Assembly (NCBI RefSeq): GCF_000005505.3
Contig: NC_016131.3
Span: 27,767,001-27,831,000, forward strand
Reading direction: 5' to 3'
Length of the DNA stretch: 64,000 nt
DNA from: Brachypodium distachyon
Taxonomy: Eukaryota > Streptophyta > Magnoliopsida > Poales > Poaceae
In this document: piece after piece, positions 37,324-50,757 of the stretch
Layout: each line of letters starts with the position of its first letter
How positions within the stretch are numbered: the stretch's first letter is position 1
Position numbers and translations under genes: made by a program
Notes under the pieces: model-generated
What the model saw: the letters and a program-made list of their open reading frames with translations, nothing else
The model's database searches: none
Told to the model about the DNA's origin: nothing

Positions 37324-37330
37324 TTATATA
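37324..37330 (-). promoter_or_regulatory. TATA box of the SAUR gene
   Basis: 'tatataa' on the minus strand, about 148 bases upstream of the chosen ATG at 37176. Its position rules against the upstream in-frame ATG at 37317. Confidence 0.75.
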
Positions 37331-38689
37331 ACGGCAGAGGCGGGAGTTATGCGTTGCATAGGTCTTTCTGCCATTATTTTTTTCTTCGTTGGCATCTGCA
37401 AAGCAAAGGTGCTTGGAATGGATCGTAGTGGTATTTTTATTTAACCTCCTGCTTGGGGTACACGATCGTCTACTTGATTTCTCCTCTGAATTTGTACATT
37501 TTGTTCACATCTGGGATGAAGTATTAAAAACAAATAAAGGGAGTCTACCAATAGACACATATCTGCAAAATAATGGAATGGCAAGTGATATGAGCGATTG
37601 TTGTTTTAGAACAAGATACGAGCAAAACAATTTGTCGAAGAAGAGTTGCGCATTGTATATCAAGCTTGAATGCTTGATCGCACACACACAAAGAAAAGCT
37701 TGGTTGCACGAAAAAGTTATACTCATTTACCCAATAGATATCAATTTTGCTACGTCTAAGTCATTTGATTAAGAGATTAATTCCACTCGGTTCTCCGTCC
37801 CCGCAAAATTTGTAACCAAGATTGTCTTGTTAGTAAACATCAGAGGGTGTTGGATAATGTGTGGACAGTTACTTTTCTTGACATTGTCGAAATGCACATA
37901 AAATTTGTCTTGTCTTATGTACATATGCTTCTTTTAGTTCAGTTAAACTCTATCTCCAACCTTACTCTCGGTACCATAAACCATCCAAAGAAATGTAGGC
38001 GTGATACGTGAGGTGCAGAAGGCCATGTCTGCGTAGCCAGAGCCGAGAGAAATGAAAACCAAAAAACAAATGGGGAGAAATTAATAGGCTGAGGACTAGT
38101 AGGAGGAAGGTACAAGTGCGGGTACAGTTGGGAGTACCCGGCAGGTACAGGAGGAGGAGCCGGTGGGGTGGGGCTCTACCCGGCCGGGCCTTAACTCGCA
38201 CCCGGTTTAGCACCGACCGATCAGATTCGGGCTCCGGGACCGGCCGGCCTGTTCCGTAGTCCCTCTCGTACGGCTTCCCGTGGAGGTCGAGAGGAAAAAA
38301 AGGGGGGAGATGTTGCGGTCATGGCCCGGACCCCACCTACTGACCTGGCACATGGAGGAGGGAGAAAGCTAGAGAAGCTCAATTGATTAGAGGGGAATTG
38401 AACTGTCGTCAATCCGTAGCAGCACGCAACGAGCAGTATAGTAGTGTTGGCCTATGGTCGGAAATGCCCTTCTAGCTCGGTGTCTTTTTTCTACATTCGT
38501 AGTAATTGTCTTGCTGGCTTTGAACCGGAGTCATTTTCGGCGCTTTTGCGATGTTCACAATAGTAGTGTTACACTTCAGTGATTAATTTTGCTTGGACTG
38601 AACTCACAAACCTTTCGTTGTCTAATGATGAGAAGGTACCCTTTTATTTTTTGCGTATGATGATAAGAGAAGGTACTTAGAAATCAAGC
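37331..38689. other. Intergenic DNA, no gene seen
   Basis: Upstream region of the minus-strand SAUR. No coding or RNA gene was recognised. The open frame at 37389-37772 lacks motifs. Confidence 0.45.
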
Positions 38690-38790
38690 TATTCCTTCTG
38701 ATCCGTATTACTTGTCATAATTTATGTAGATACTCACGTACCTACATAATGAAACAATTTTACGACAAACAATATGGATCGGGAAGAGTA
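38690..38790. mobile_element. Stowaway-type MITE
   Basis: 'tattccttctgatccgtatt' and 'aatatggatcgggaagagta' are inverted repeats bounded by TA; 'acttgtcataatttatgtag' is a family-typical interior. Confidence 0.75.
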
Positions 38791-39699
38791 ATTAGTTTTT
38801 TTCATTAAGACACGGCGTACAGGGAGTGTAAAAAGGGGCCATGCTGCGCTAGCATGTTAGGTATGGTACGTACGTACTATGGATAGGTCGATCATGTAGC
38901 ATGCATATATATACACTAGCTTTGCATGCATGAGTTTAAACAGGCCGGACGCTAGCTAGCTTGCTACCCATGCGAGACATTTCACGTGGAGATCAACCAA
39001 GCACGCGCGCATGCATGCATCCAGAGATTACTGTGCGAGTGTGTGTGGAGTGCGGGGGAATGGCCAGGCACACAGATCAGAGCTTCCGTCTCGACCATGC
39101 ATGCATGCGTGCATGCAACGTGAGGCCAAATGCTACACTATGGACGCCCACGTTTAATTTGGAGCCACCCGGCCCTTCTGTTTTTTCCGCAAGCGGCGCG
39201 GCACCCCGTTAGGGGCGTCGCGATAAGGTTGTCGCGTGATCGATATTCGGCCGAACCATATCTCGCGTCCATGCATGTGTAAACACATATAGTAAGGGAA
39301 TGTAGCTAGGATGTATGTGTGTGTGTGTGTAGAGTAGGGGTTGGTCACACATGACACATCAGTACTTCTTCAGAAAATCACCCGAATTAAGTTATTCGAG
39401 ATCAGATGACAAGGAGCAAAATGAAAAACAGCCGATTGCAGCGCCGAATCGAGGATGCATGCGCTAGTGGCCGTTTGATTAGAAGTTTAGAACCGAACGC
39501 TTAGCATAATGGCACGGCATGCATGGAAATTCTCCGTTCACAACGAGTCTCCGGCTCTCCGCGAGTACATATTGCACGCAGCATTCACTCCCTTTCATAT
39601 CAAAGCCAGCTAACTAATAACGAGCTTATCATCATACGTATGGTGCCATGTGATGAGTACGTGCTGACCATTGACCAACGTACGTACCAAACATATACG

Positions 39700-39827
39700 T
39701 AATCTCACCGTCCAACAAAGGATGTCTCAACTTTGATTAAATTTGAATGTATCTATACACTAAGTCATGTCTAGAGACATCCAAATTTTGACAAGTTTGA
39801 GACATCTTTTGTTGGACGAAAAGAGTA
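39700..39827. mobile_element. Foldback MITE
   Basis: 'accgtccaacaaaggatgtc' pairs with 'gacatcttttgttggacg', with internal 'catgtctagagacat'. It is bounded by TA and about 128 bp. Confidence 0.7.
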
Positions 39828-42561
39828 CTCCATATGGTTTAGTCGTTGCTAGTCAACATGTCAAGCAGCCAGAGCAATCAAACACACTAACTCAGTTTGG
39901 CAGGTGGTACGTGACGAAAACGTACGCACGGCTGAGTTTATTGGCACCTTTTCTCTCTTCCCGTACGTGCTAGCTACCTGGACAAATGCACACCAGAGCA
40001 CATGTGAGGTCCGGACCACATCATCCAGTGGCAGGCCTAGCTAGCTTATCTTGCTGCTGGACATGTCACGAACAACGGCCTCCGAGCCCTTCTTTTCCAT
40101 GCAGGAGCACATGGCATGCCCCAAATCAAGAAGGCGAATTGACGTCGACAAATCCGGCGTCCGATTTGGACTACACTACTGCAGCTAGCCGGTGCCCTGT
40201 CGTTGATCCTTGCACGCTAAGATGCAAGCGTTGGCAATGTTTGGGGTTTCAGTTTGATTAATTAGGGATCGATATATGCAACACACGTGCATGACGACGA
40301 CGCGTGGAAAATCTAGCAAACTAAAAAACTAAATACTTCACCGGCCGGCTATTCTGCGGATCGACTAGCTAGCTTGTCCAATATTTGCACAGTTACCTTC
40401 TCAACTCTCGCATAACTGTGTACACATTGCAGTGACATACAAAAGCGGGTAGACCGACTTTTGTAGACGAAAACGTTGTCTCAGTCATCGATCCAGGAGA
40501 TCGAAGAGACCGTTTCCCTTGACGCATAATGAGTGGGAAGTTCACTACTCCGCTGAGCGGTTTGTCATGCATCTCTGCATGCAGGGGCGAAGCTAGCTGA
40601 GAGAACCAATGGTGTCATATATATTGCATCGGTGTCATTTTTTTCAAATAAATAGTAGCCTTCACTAATTACAAGGGATTTGTCTGCATGCAAGGAATTC
40701 ATGTTGACCGATCTTTTCAAACTGTTGACCCGCCTAACACTTAGTATAACTACTCTCTTAAAAAAAATAACTCTCTGGTTTCAGATTTACAAGTGACCCC
40801 CACTTAGAAAATGCTGGAGTACTTAAAGCAAAAGTATCGTAGAGACCGCTTGAACTCGTCACGATGAACCAAACTTCTCAGCGGTCAAGCGGTGTACATG
40901 GAAGTAACTGCAATGGGCAGTTCGGTAAATTGACCACTCCTCGGCTCTTTCCTGGCCGTAGAGGGCCGTACACATTCCGGACGGGCAGGAGCACGACGAG
41001 AGAGAGGCTCCACCGAGGAAAAATAACTGCACCCACATCCGTTCCTAGCTACCCCCGCTCCTTTTGTCCCAGGTCACGACGGGCCAGCCCTTCGTCGACT
41101 TTTCTACTCACAACCAGACTGCATGGCAGGTGGACCCTGGCTGCCTGCCTGCCTATCTCCTCCGTCGGTAAACCTAAACACAAACACCGCCCACAGACTC
41201 AGCGGCCTGTTACAGACAGGGCAGCAACGACCGAGCGCTTTGGCACGGGGCCCACTTGTCAATCCACCTAGATAAGCACTGCCTGACAAGGTGCCAATGT
41301 TTAGAGAGAAAAAATAACAGGAGAAAGTGGGTGAGAAATGAGTGACACTGGCACGGGTAGCTAAGCTACCCTCGTAGGTTAGCATTTCCAGGTCGGTCTG
41401 AGTCAGTCACGGGCGCGCACAAGAGGTGTCCGGAAACGGCGAGATGGATCCCAGTCGTCCATCGTAGATCCACGTGGTGTGCTGCATCGCTAGATCTTCT
41501 TCTGGCACACAGTCTCCGAGTCCATGTGGAGACCTCGGTCTGGGAAACGAAAAAGTGGAGAGAGCACGGCTTCCGAGGCGCGCGCGATCGTGCGTCCCAG
41601 ATTTCGTCGGTACGCCCACAGATACGGCACGTACTCGTACGTACAGTACCTGCTCGAATGGATCCAAGAACGCGCCGCCCTAGATTAATGAGTACTCCAA
41701 CGGTACTACACCGCTCCGCAGGTGAATTGATCTTTTTTCATCGTTCATACGTACGTAACTCCCTATGCCATCCCAGTTCAAAACTGTCGTCGTGCCTGAG
41801 TTCCTGGCTAAAACGCTTTACGAGTTCGTGATGTGTGTGTGTGTGTCTTCCTTTGCGAAGCGAGTTCTTTCCTAGCTGTCGTACGCGCGTGTACGTGCTG
41901 GATCAGATCTCCGGCCAGATCGATCTCTGGCCGTGGTTGGTGCATGCATGCACCAAGGACTTTTGAATCACCACGCACTGTCGCACTGATCGACGTGACC
42001 ATTTCCGCATCAGCATATTTGCTAGCTATATCTAGATCCGTTCCTACTCAAACAAACTACAGGTTACGTTGTCCGGACACAGATTCTTCTTACCCATGAT
42101 GCAATCATGTCTTTTTTACTTTGTGCGTGCGTGCATGCATTGCGCCATTGCGTCAGAAAGGTTAGTAGCACGTCCGCAATCCTCCGCGGAGATGACGAGA
42201 AAAATGGCACCCGACACGAGTGAACGAGAAGCGCGTCGGTCCAGCTAGCTAGCCGTTCAGCCAAGTCCATCGTTGCTGGGTCCACCGAGCAGTCCCACGG
42301 CACCGAACCTAACCGGAGTACGGTACGGAGCGCCACTTGCCGTGCAAGTTGCAGTACTGCACTAGTGCTGCTGGTACTTTAGTGCAAGAGCTTGGTTGGA
42401 ACGACCAGTCAGGAGTAATATAAAATGGCCCCGTGATTCGTACGGAGAAATTTGTGGGAACCTTGGGCTAAACCAGCTGGTGTGTACATTATTAGAGTGA
42501 GATACACTGATACTGCGTGCTACAGCGTATAAGACTTGTATAAAAATGGTCGGGTTTATAT
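39828..42561. other. Intergenic DNA, no gene seen
   Basis: No coding or RNA gene was recognised. A 'caggggcgaagc' word at 40583, a common end of grass hAT-like elements, was seen without a partner end. A (gt)n microsatellite is at 41830-41847. Confidence 0.4.
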
Positions 42562-42671
42562 TACTCCCTCCATCCCATGTATTAAGTGACTTTCGATTAA
42601 ATGTATCTAGTATTTAAAAAAAATTAGACAAATACATTTATATTTGATCAAATTTGAGTCACGGAGGAAAC
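42562..42671. mobile_element. Stowaway-type MITE, degenerate
   Basis: The left end 'tactccctccatcccatg' faces the weaker right end 'cacggaggaaacaatgg', with 'ttaagtgact...gagtca' and 'aaatgtatctag' / 'aatacattta' arms. The right terminus is eroded. Confidence 0.6.
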
Positions 42672-43377
42672 AATGGGATTACCCAACAGGCCCGATTGAG
42701 GCCCATGCATGGCGAGGGACAGACACCGACCGACCCGACGGATCGAGCACGTACCGGCGCGACACATTTAAGAATCCGTGTATTGTACGTACTGGATCAT
42801 GCAACAAGCTGTTTGGATTTCCATGCGGCGATGCCGTGTGTTGTCTGCCGCACACTCGACCCGGCACCGGCATCCCATTGCCTCGTCAGTGTTCCTCTTC
42901 TCCTTGACTTCGTTTCCATCGATATTGCGAAGACCGGAGCGATCGATCCATTGCTAGATCCCACTTGCAGTCCGACTTGGTCGTGTAGCAGACGTCTAAA
43001 TTACAGTACAGTACTCCCACCATCACACCATGCATCCGGCAGAGATATTGTTGTGCGCTAATAATGCTCATGCGCGTTAATTCGTCATCGGGCCGAATAT
43101 TCTAGGCTCCTGGCAAATGTAGACAAAATTCTTGTAAGTATCCGTACAACTGCGCGCTGGCGTATATTGGTATTTTTGTATGTGCTTGCAAACAAGTACT
43201 CCGTACAATGCCATGTTTTTTTTTTTGAAGGTTTATTAAAAAAAACATCACTACAACAGAGCACACATGCCACTGGTAACGCCAGCCAAAACTCCATTGC
43301 ATGTGGGGGCTGACATGTTTTTGCACAACTTAAACAAAAAGGGAAAACACCCTTGATCTACCTGTATACGTGCCAGC

Positions 43378-45390
43378 TATAGCAACGGCCACAGTTTATG
43401 CCCAAACCGTCTTCAGGCCATCATGTTGAGTCCCGTACGTGCCGTACAGTCCGGAGGAGCTCACGGGCATGCAGTTGGTGCAGAACGAATTACTCAGTTT
43501 CCTCAGTAATACGGGTCGATCGATTCCCTTCCGTGCGTCAATAATAATGCTGCCTTGGACGATCAGATTAGTCCTCCGTTTTTTCCTCAATCTTCTTCTT
43601 TTGTCCTGGCCTATGGTCGATTCTCCATGCGTACGTGTGCCTAAATTGGCCGGTCGTCGTTGTACGCTACGGGACTCTGCTCGACGTCTCGATCGATCCC
43701 GACTTCGATCCACTTGCGTTTTGGAAAGATTAATCACGACGTGCGTGATCGAGACCCGATTCAAGTAAACAAACTTAATCTGGACAAACTCTATTAAATG
43801 TCACCACTAGCAGTACGGAATGGCCGTCTTAAGGTACAGCAACACTACCGATCGATCCGTACAATGATGCTCGCTTAACAATTCTATGCGTGCTTAGGTT
43901 TCTAGCCACACGTGAACTGTGCGGCGTCTTATGCTCGCTTAACAACACTAATCTTGTGTGAGGATTCTTTTTCAGGATTTTCCCGGCACGTCCACGTCAT
44001 CCCGGCCCGGGCGGCGGTCTAGATATTTGACGAGAATTGCCTGACGGGCCTGTGCTTATCAGGTCTCTAATTAAGAATTTCCGGGTGACCATGTATCTCC
44101 TGGTCAAAATCTATAGTCCCGGTCCTCCCACGCAATTGCGTGCGTGATCATCGGTGTGCTGATCTGAGGAGATTTTCACGTATGTCCCGTCCCAATTAGC
44201 AAAAAGTAATCAACGGTTTCGCCGTTGCTTTCTGCCTGCTGCTTGTCGTTGCATGGCACGGCACGTAGCGGGCCGGAGCAAGAATTTCTCTCCCTCCGTT
44301 CACATGGAACCACCTGGAGAAGACGAAGAAGAGCAGAAGAGCTTCCACACTGAGTGAGAGCGACCCCATTTGGATTTCCCGATCGACCTCACTACGGTCT
44401 ACGTGTACGTCGAAGACCAGAAAAGGCAGCTGGTTGCTAGTGGCAACACACACTGATGAGTGACGTGGATATGAATGTCGACTCAGCAGCCAATCAACCT
44501 AGCCAACAAGGATCTTCTGATCAGCCACGATGATCAATCAATCGACGATATTAACCAGTTAGTCTATCGGTCGACGTTTTAAATTCGTTGGATTAATATC
44601 TGATGGTCATTTTCAATCTCTTATCTCTCGCTTGTTATCATTAGATTAAGATCTGATGGCTAACATAAGTATGGAGTAGCAGGCACATCACCATTAGGTA
44701 CTACCTACGTATACGTACGGTTTGTTAATTAGTGTGTATCTCATAATTGCCACTTTTTAAATCCCAATCATGTAAGTATGCACCCCTGGCATACACATCG
44801 TCGCCCCCACGTTGCTGCTGGAGACGAGTGAACTTACCAGCACGGCACGCGGATACAGGTACGTACGTACGGACATACTACGGACGCAGCTGCGCCTGCA
44901 CATGGCCCAGCAGCCAGCCTGCTCCATCGATACAACAAAAACCGGAGAAGTGGTTAGAAAATCACGAGTCAAGGTCGTATATTCGTATCCCATCCCAGGA
45001 TAGGATAGGCCATTAGGCCGGCGGGTTGTAAGATTCTTAGGACCAGCTAGCTGTACGGCAGCTAGCAGTACATATACACATACATGCATGCACTTTGGTG
45101 TTGAGATTTTAGAAGGGAGGTTGATGAGATTCTTATCTTATCTCCTCCTTCTCGATCTTGAGCCGTGAAACTAAAGGATGTGCAGGATTTGCAGCTCCGG
45201 CCAGCTTGAAAACAAATGGATGGAGGATGATGGACTACGGGATGAATTGGAGGAAGGAACATATGTGCATGCACGGATAGATGCATGACGGTGAGTAGAA
45301 AATTGAGCTGACTCACTTGCGCACCTCGTCTAAACTCGCAAGCAGCTGCGTAGACAATTTATGAGTGCAGCTTTGCATGATTCACACTTA
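43378..45390 (+). repeat. Segmental direct duplication, unit 1
   Basis: It matches 46415-48205 in the same orientation with collinear anchors: 'gccgtacagtccggaggag' (43441 and 46489), 'cccaattagcaaa' (44191 and 47213), 'ccctccgttcacatg' and 'ggtgagtagaaaat' (45290 and 48105). Offsets shrink from 3048 to 2815, so indels separate the copies. No conserved reading frame was seen; the blocks look non-coding. Confidence 0.75.
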
Positions 45391-45555
45391 CTATTAACAA
45401 CTGTTGTCTGGGGCGGTGTTCTGAACAGCACCCGTTCGAACTTTAATAAATAGCGTGGGGTTCACGTACGAAGTAGAAAAATTTCGCGTTGATTCACTTA
45501 GCTTGGGTCCTGCAGTGAATTTTCTCAGTGACAGGAGTAGTCGAGTACTATCTCC

Positions 45556-45850
45556 TTTCTCTTTTTTTTTTACGGAAAACACAGACTTTATTACTTAACA
45601 GTCATAGGTACAATCGACACATCCCAAGGCTCAACAAGCCAGGTATACCTCAAAGCACTTTTAACTAAACTAAGGGCGTCGATATTCGACCCCGACTCTC
45701 GTAAACAAAAACAACATCTAGAAAATCTTTACTCCGGACGGCATCTGAAGCAATATAGAGTTTCTGAAGTTGCAAGTCTTTGGCCAAAGACAATGCCTCA
45801 CAACAAGCGATCGCCTCCGGAGTCGGTGGATCAGTAATGTAATCTTTTTT
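45556..45850 (-). mobile_element. 5'-truncated LINE fragment (RNase H-like end and poly(A))
   Basis: On the minus strand DPPTPEAIACCEALSLAKDL then QLQKLYIASDAV matches the RNase H-like (RVT_3) region at the end of plant non-LTR polyproteins. Frame breaks and stops follow. The end reads 'aataaagtctg' and then an A-run at 45560-45570, as expected of target-primed reverse transcription. It lies between the two duplicated segments and is dead. Confidence 0.7.
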
Positions 45851-46414
45851 TTTGAGAGGATCAGCAATGTAATCAAGAACTCTGTTTAGACTCCCCGCAA
45901 AAAAAAATGTTTAGACAGGAAATTTCGAGATGCTCGATCGTTAATTCGACTGGGCCAGTTCAGTGTCTACAGATCGGACGACCAAATTTTGGAAGCTGGG
46001 CCTACAAGTGCTTGGGCCCAGTTATTCAGCTCTTACTTTCGATACCAGAAAGCAACCCAATATACTGACGCAACCCATGCAAAAGTCTTTAGAGCTCTTT
46101 GGATCTCAGGGTCGAGATATTCTAATTAATCTTTTGTACCACTAATGAAACATCGATCGCAACAGATCAGACGCGGGAAGAAGCCAGCTCGACCGCCGTT
46201 GCATCATGCTGCTGCTCGACCACATGGCTGTCTCCTCCGGCTCCATGGTACTACTCCAGCATGGGAGCTGACATGACATGTAGTACTAGCAGCACACTCG
46301 AAAAAAAAAAGCAGCACACTCAGCAATCCAGTAAACAAAAGGAAACAGTCTGCCCTCAAAAAACAAAGGAAAACAGTTTCCAGTCTCCTGCTCACCACCT
46401 GCACGGGGCTGCCT

Positions 46415-48205
46415 GCCTGTAGCAACGGCCCTAGTTTATGCCAAAACCGTCCAGGGCCATCACCGTGGGCGGGACCCCGTACGTACTCGCCGTACAGTCC
46501 GGAGGAGATCATTCACGGGCTGGCAGCTCTTCTGCCTCTGTTGTAGTCTTGCTTTAGTTAATTTCCGTTATTGCGGGCTGATTCCGTTCTGCAGTCCTGC
46601 AATAATGTGGTCTGTGGTGCTTGGCAGGAGGAGGAGTACTATAGTACTTTAGATTACTCTCGATATTCCATCGATCACGACTTGCACTTACTATTGCGTT
46701 TGTAAGCTTGTTAGTAGTACTGTTACGTGCGTGATGGTTCCAATTAAACAACCTAATCCAGCCAAACCCTGTTAAATGCAGCCTAGCTAGTACGGACGGA
46801 GCTCACTGTTTGAAAAAATGAGTTATGTGGTTAATTAAACAGTTTCTTTCCAGGTGATGCAGTACAGCATATATTTAGTTTCTTAACTGGCCTTACAACC
46901 TGCGGGGATGCATCGTGGACGATGTACGGGGGGATCGATGACGACACGGTATATACTGCTGCTCTGCCTAATCGTTTTTCAAAGTTGGGATAACTTCTTC
47001 AAAATTATACACGACCACGAAATTAAGACGGGTTTCCAGCACTTCCATATCAACACCAGCACCCGGGTCGCTCTCAGAATTTGGCGAAAATTGTCCTTTG
47101 CTGCTGATGGCGCTCGAGGCTCGATCGACACGGGCATGTGCTTATCACTTCATCAGCAGGTCTGCATGCAGAGTTTCTGAGGAATATCGACGTCAGATAT
47201 ATACATATTTGTCCCAATTAGCAAACGGTTACCCCGCCAAACTAATCAAAGGGTGTAATCTATCGCGGTTAGTCCTTGCATGGCATGGCACGTACCGGCC
47301 GGGGCAAGCATTTCCCTCCGTTCACATGCAGACGACGACAACCGCGCGCGGAGAAGGAAGAAGATGAAGAGCTGGATCGATAAGGTGAGGGTGATTCCTT
47401 CTGCTGGGTTGGCATATGTGCCTATCGACTAAGAAGAATTAATTAGTTGATCTGTCAAGCAATGGCTTGTGACACGCCACAACCATCCAACCGAAGGCCC
47501 GTTCAGCGTCTGAATGTCTGATAACCGATCGTCTGAACTTTGGTTCAGGGCATCTGGACAAGTCATCAGTCTGCTAGCTCTCTCTATAGTTCCAGCTGGC
47601 TCGAAAGCCAAGTCTGCAGAAGCGCGACCGAGTCAAATAATAGATCAAAGTTCCCCTTCAAAAAAAGAAGAAGATCAAAGCGCGTACTGGGAAGTGACAG
47701 GCGTACCGCGTACCACTAGTACGTTAAGCACGTACGTACGGCCCATGATTGGTCGTTCGTTTCTTCTCGTTAATCCCAATCATGTTCTCGCACAGATCAC
47801 GCACGCCGGGATCGGAAACCCAACTGAAAGCCAACACTTAAAAAAAAAAAGGAAACCCAACTGAAAGCGAATGAACGATACTACGAGCCAGTTACGAGTG
47901 TTGTGGCACATGGCAGTTGGCACAGCCGGGTCTGCTCGATAAAAGAAAACGTGATCAGGAATCCCAAACCAGGATAGGATGGGCTAGCTGTACTACATGT
48001 AAACACATTCACTTTGGGGTGCTGCTTTGATTCTCGGAGGATGATGATGATGAGATTCTTATCTTATCTCTCCTTTTAACTTGTCGATCGTGGTACGGCA
48101 TGGCGGTGAGTAGAAAATCTGGCTGACTCCTCACTTGCGCACGTCATGTCAACTCTCAAGATTCAAGAACCTGCATATAATGCAGCTTTCATGCACACTC
48201 GAGCT
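46415..48205 (+). repeat. Segmental direct duplication, unit 2
   Basis: Collinear with 43378-45390. Both units hold 'gcaacggcc..agtttatgcc' at the start and 'gattcttatcttatctc' (I-box-like GATAAG on the minus strand) plus 'tgcagctttc/gatgca' at the end. No gene was recognised in either. Confidence 0.75.
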
Positions 48206-49795
48206 GTAAATGTACCGTGAAAAGATCCTTGGGATTTTGTTATAAACGAAAGCTGTTTGGGCTTATCCAGGGTAATATGGCCCATGGTTTATCAGGCAGT
48301 TGATCCATACAAGAAGAGAAGGAAGGAAGGAAGGGCCGCCGGCCCATCCCAACCGCGCGGGCTTCGATTCTATCTACCTGTAGCATTTTCTCTCTCTTTC
48401 CGGTTGGGCGTTTGCCTCTCTCTTTTTAGTTCTTTTTTTCTTCTCAAGTTCTTGTTTTTTTAGGGAGTTTAATTTCTGAAGTTCTTGTTTGTTGTTTTGG
48501 GGAGAGAGAACATGCCTGATCATCTGACTGTCGTCAGGAAGAAGAGCAAATTCTAATCTAACTAGTACGGAGTAATTAATAGATTACACACACAGACACA
48601 CACTTTTTTTCTTTTGCCTTTTTACAACTCTTTTTCATCATAAGCTAGTTACAACACGGTTTAATCCAACAAAGTTCAAGAATCACACACCAAGTAACAC
48701 AGAGAGAACCATGCATGCATATGTGCTGCTAAAACCTTGGATGACGTCACTCGGTCGGCTAGCTATCAAGATCTTGCAAAGGCACGGTCGGCTACGTATA
48801 TGTTATCTGAGCACCAGAGTCCGGAGCTAGGCTTCCATGCGTGCGTGCGAGCACAAGTCTTGCCTTGGTCAGTTGGTCTAGATTCCACAGAGAGAGGTCA
48901 AGATAATGTACGGAGTAATTACTAGCTAGCAAGCATCAGACCGAGGATTGAAAGGTCGGAGTGACCGATTATCGAGTCAACGTTGGCATGCATCCGGTCG
49001 TGCTGAAAATTATTGAGTAATTTGCTTCTAGAAACGGTGAAAAAAGAACGGATACATAATTCATTCACCTCGCTGCAAAGCTCGCGGAAAGACTGGCGAC
49101 CTTGCTAGCTTGACCGATCGACGAAGACTGGAATCGGCTGGATAAGAGGCTGATGGAACATGAGATTAATTCAAGCTGCATGCGCTATTAACCGTTGCCA
49201 CAATTTCAATAACCAGACACGCGTAGGACAAGTATTTAAAAATCGAGGGAGTAATCCGCGCGCCGACTAAAGCTGGAAAAATTGCATGTGGTTGAGGTTT
49301 AATTCATTAAAGTGAAACAGTTTATATATATTTGTCAGTGTTACTCCCCAGCTAGAGAACTTTCAACAGGAGTGCTAAATCGGGCAAGTAAAAGTATGCT
49401 TGGCCGGCCATGTAAATAACTAAATAAGCACATGTGCATGTACATAGTCTCGAAAGGAATTCAGTCCTCGCACAGGACGAAGCTCAGGGGAAATTTCGAC
49501 AGTGGATCGATTCATTGTTGACGTACTACTACACCCTAGTACGTACGGGGGCCGTACGACCGGGTCGCGCGCGCATGCATGCAAACGGTCAGAAGCGTTT
49601 ACGAACCGCGACTGAATAATATACTCCTGGGCGTATGTGCTTTCAATGGGCACGCTCGAGCGTGTAGTACACGCGCTGCCCGGCTAGAAATTTATTCAGC
49701 GGACGTGCGTTGTTATTTTGATTTTGACTACACACGTTCGGATGCCGCCACGTACGCGTGTGCTTGATTAACTAAAGATGAGGTTAACTAACATG
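48206..49795. other. Intergenic DNA, no gene seen
   Basis: Contains a purine-rich 'gaagg' run near 48313-48335 and pyrimidine-rich tracts at 48385-48450. No coding or RNA signal was seen. Confidence 0.4.
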
Positions 49796-49968
49796 CAGGG
49801 GCGGGCCTGTGATCTTGACAATTGTGCATTCAAATTTGTTCTGAAAATTCTATAGTCAAAATTGCAACTTACATGCGCGGCTGCGCCGTTGATTGAGTGA
49901 ACATTGTGGCCACTTGACATCACGGAATTTAGATCTTGGCACTCAGACCTGACTTGGCACCGCCACTG
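49796..49968. mobile_element. hAT-like MITE candidate
   Basis: Ends 'caggggcgggcct' and 'tggcaccgccactg' form the CAGNGGCGG inverted termini common in grass hAT-like non-autonomous elements. It is 173 bp. Flanking 8-bp sequences ('ctaacatg' / 'agtacatt') are not a clean duplication. Confidence 0.5.
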
Positions 49969-50749
49969 AGTACATTGTTCCAAAATTGAGCATTTTGTGG
50001 TCGACCATAATACCATATTCATGATACGCATTCGCTAGCTAGCGCTGTCAAGAATTTCAAATCCATCCCAAGCATGCACCAAGGCGTACAAGTTTGAACG
50101 TTCAAAAGGAAGCCCCCCCGCGCGCCCCAGAAGGCACAGAGTCCACCCTAGAACAAAAGAGTAATAAAGAACTAGCTTGTGGCCGGGCAATACAATGGCT
50201 TACAACACACCATATGCATGCATGTGTCGTCATCTTGTGGCTGGTGGGATTAGCTTTTTAGCTAGGTTTGATTTCAGACATATATAAATCAACGGCGCAG
50301 ATTTGTCAAGGCGAGACAGAACCGGAGACTCCTCATGATCTTCAGAGAATATCGATAGATGTTGAGAGAGTTTGGATCATATGCAATCATGCACGTACGG
50401 TTAAGTAGTATCCACAAAGTTCAAAGATTGCAAATAAACAAACAAGCGCAAGTATTATGGTTGTTTTAAGTGGTCTGTACTAGCTAGTTTAGTCTAGGAG
50501 TCGGTTCTAATTATACTGTATTAGCTTGTGCTGTAGTACAAAATTTCCATGGTCTTAACTTTCAAAGATGCTGTCATGGAAAGTCATGATAGCCAACAAT
50601 TTTGAAGCCCGGCAGTGGACGTTGACCCCAACCACGACCGTAGACCAGTAAACAACTCTCTTATCTTCTCTCAACACATCACACAGGCTCAACTAGAAAG
50701 CAGCTGCAGCTAGCTCATGATCAACCAGACATTCCATGATTCCATCGCC
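49969..50749. other. Intergenic DNA upstream of second SAUR
   Basis: No gene was recognised. The last 200 bases should hold the SAUR promoter. Confidence 0.4.
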
Positions 50750-50757
50750 TATAAATG
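50750..50757 (+). promoter_or_regulatory. TATA box of second SAUR
   Basis: 'tataaatg' lies about 163 bases before the ATG at 50914, leaving a leader of about 130 bases. Confidence 0.7.

Noticed and set aside
38800..43370. microRNA or tRNA genes in the gene-poor stretch
   Set aside because: I looked for conserved miRNA cores (miR156, 166, 171, 172, 399 types) and tRNA box A/B pairs and saw none; a real scan could still find some.
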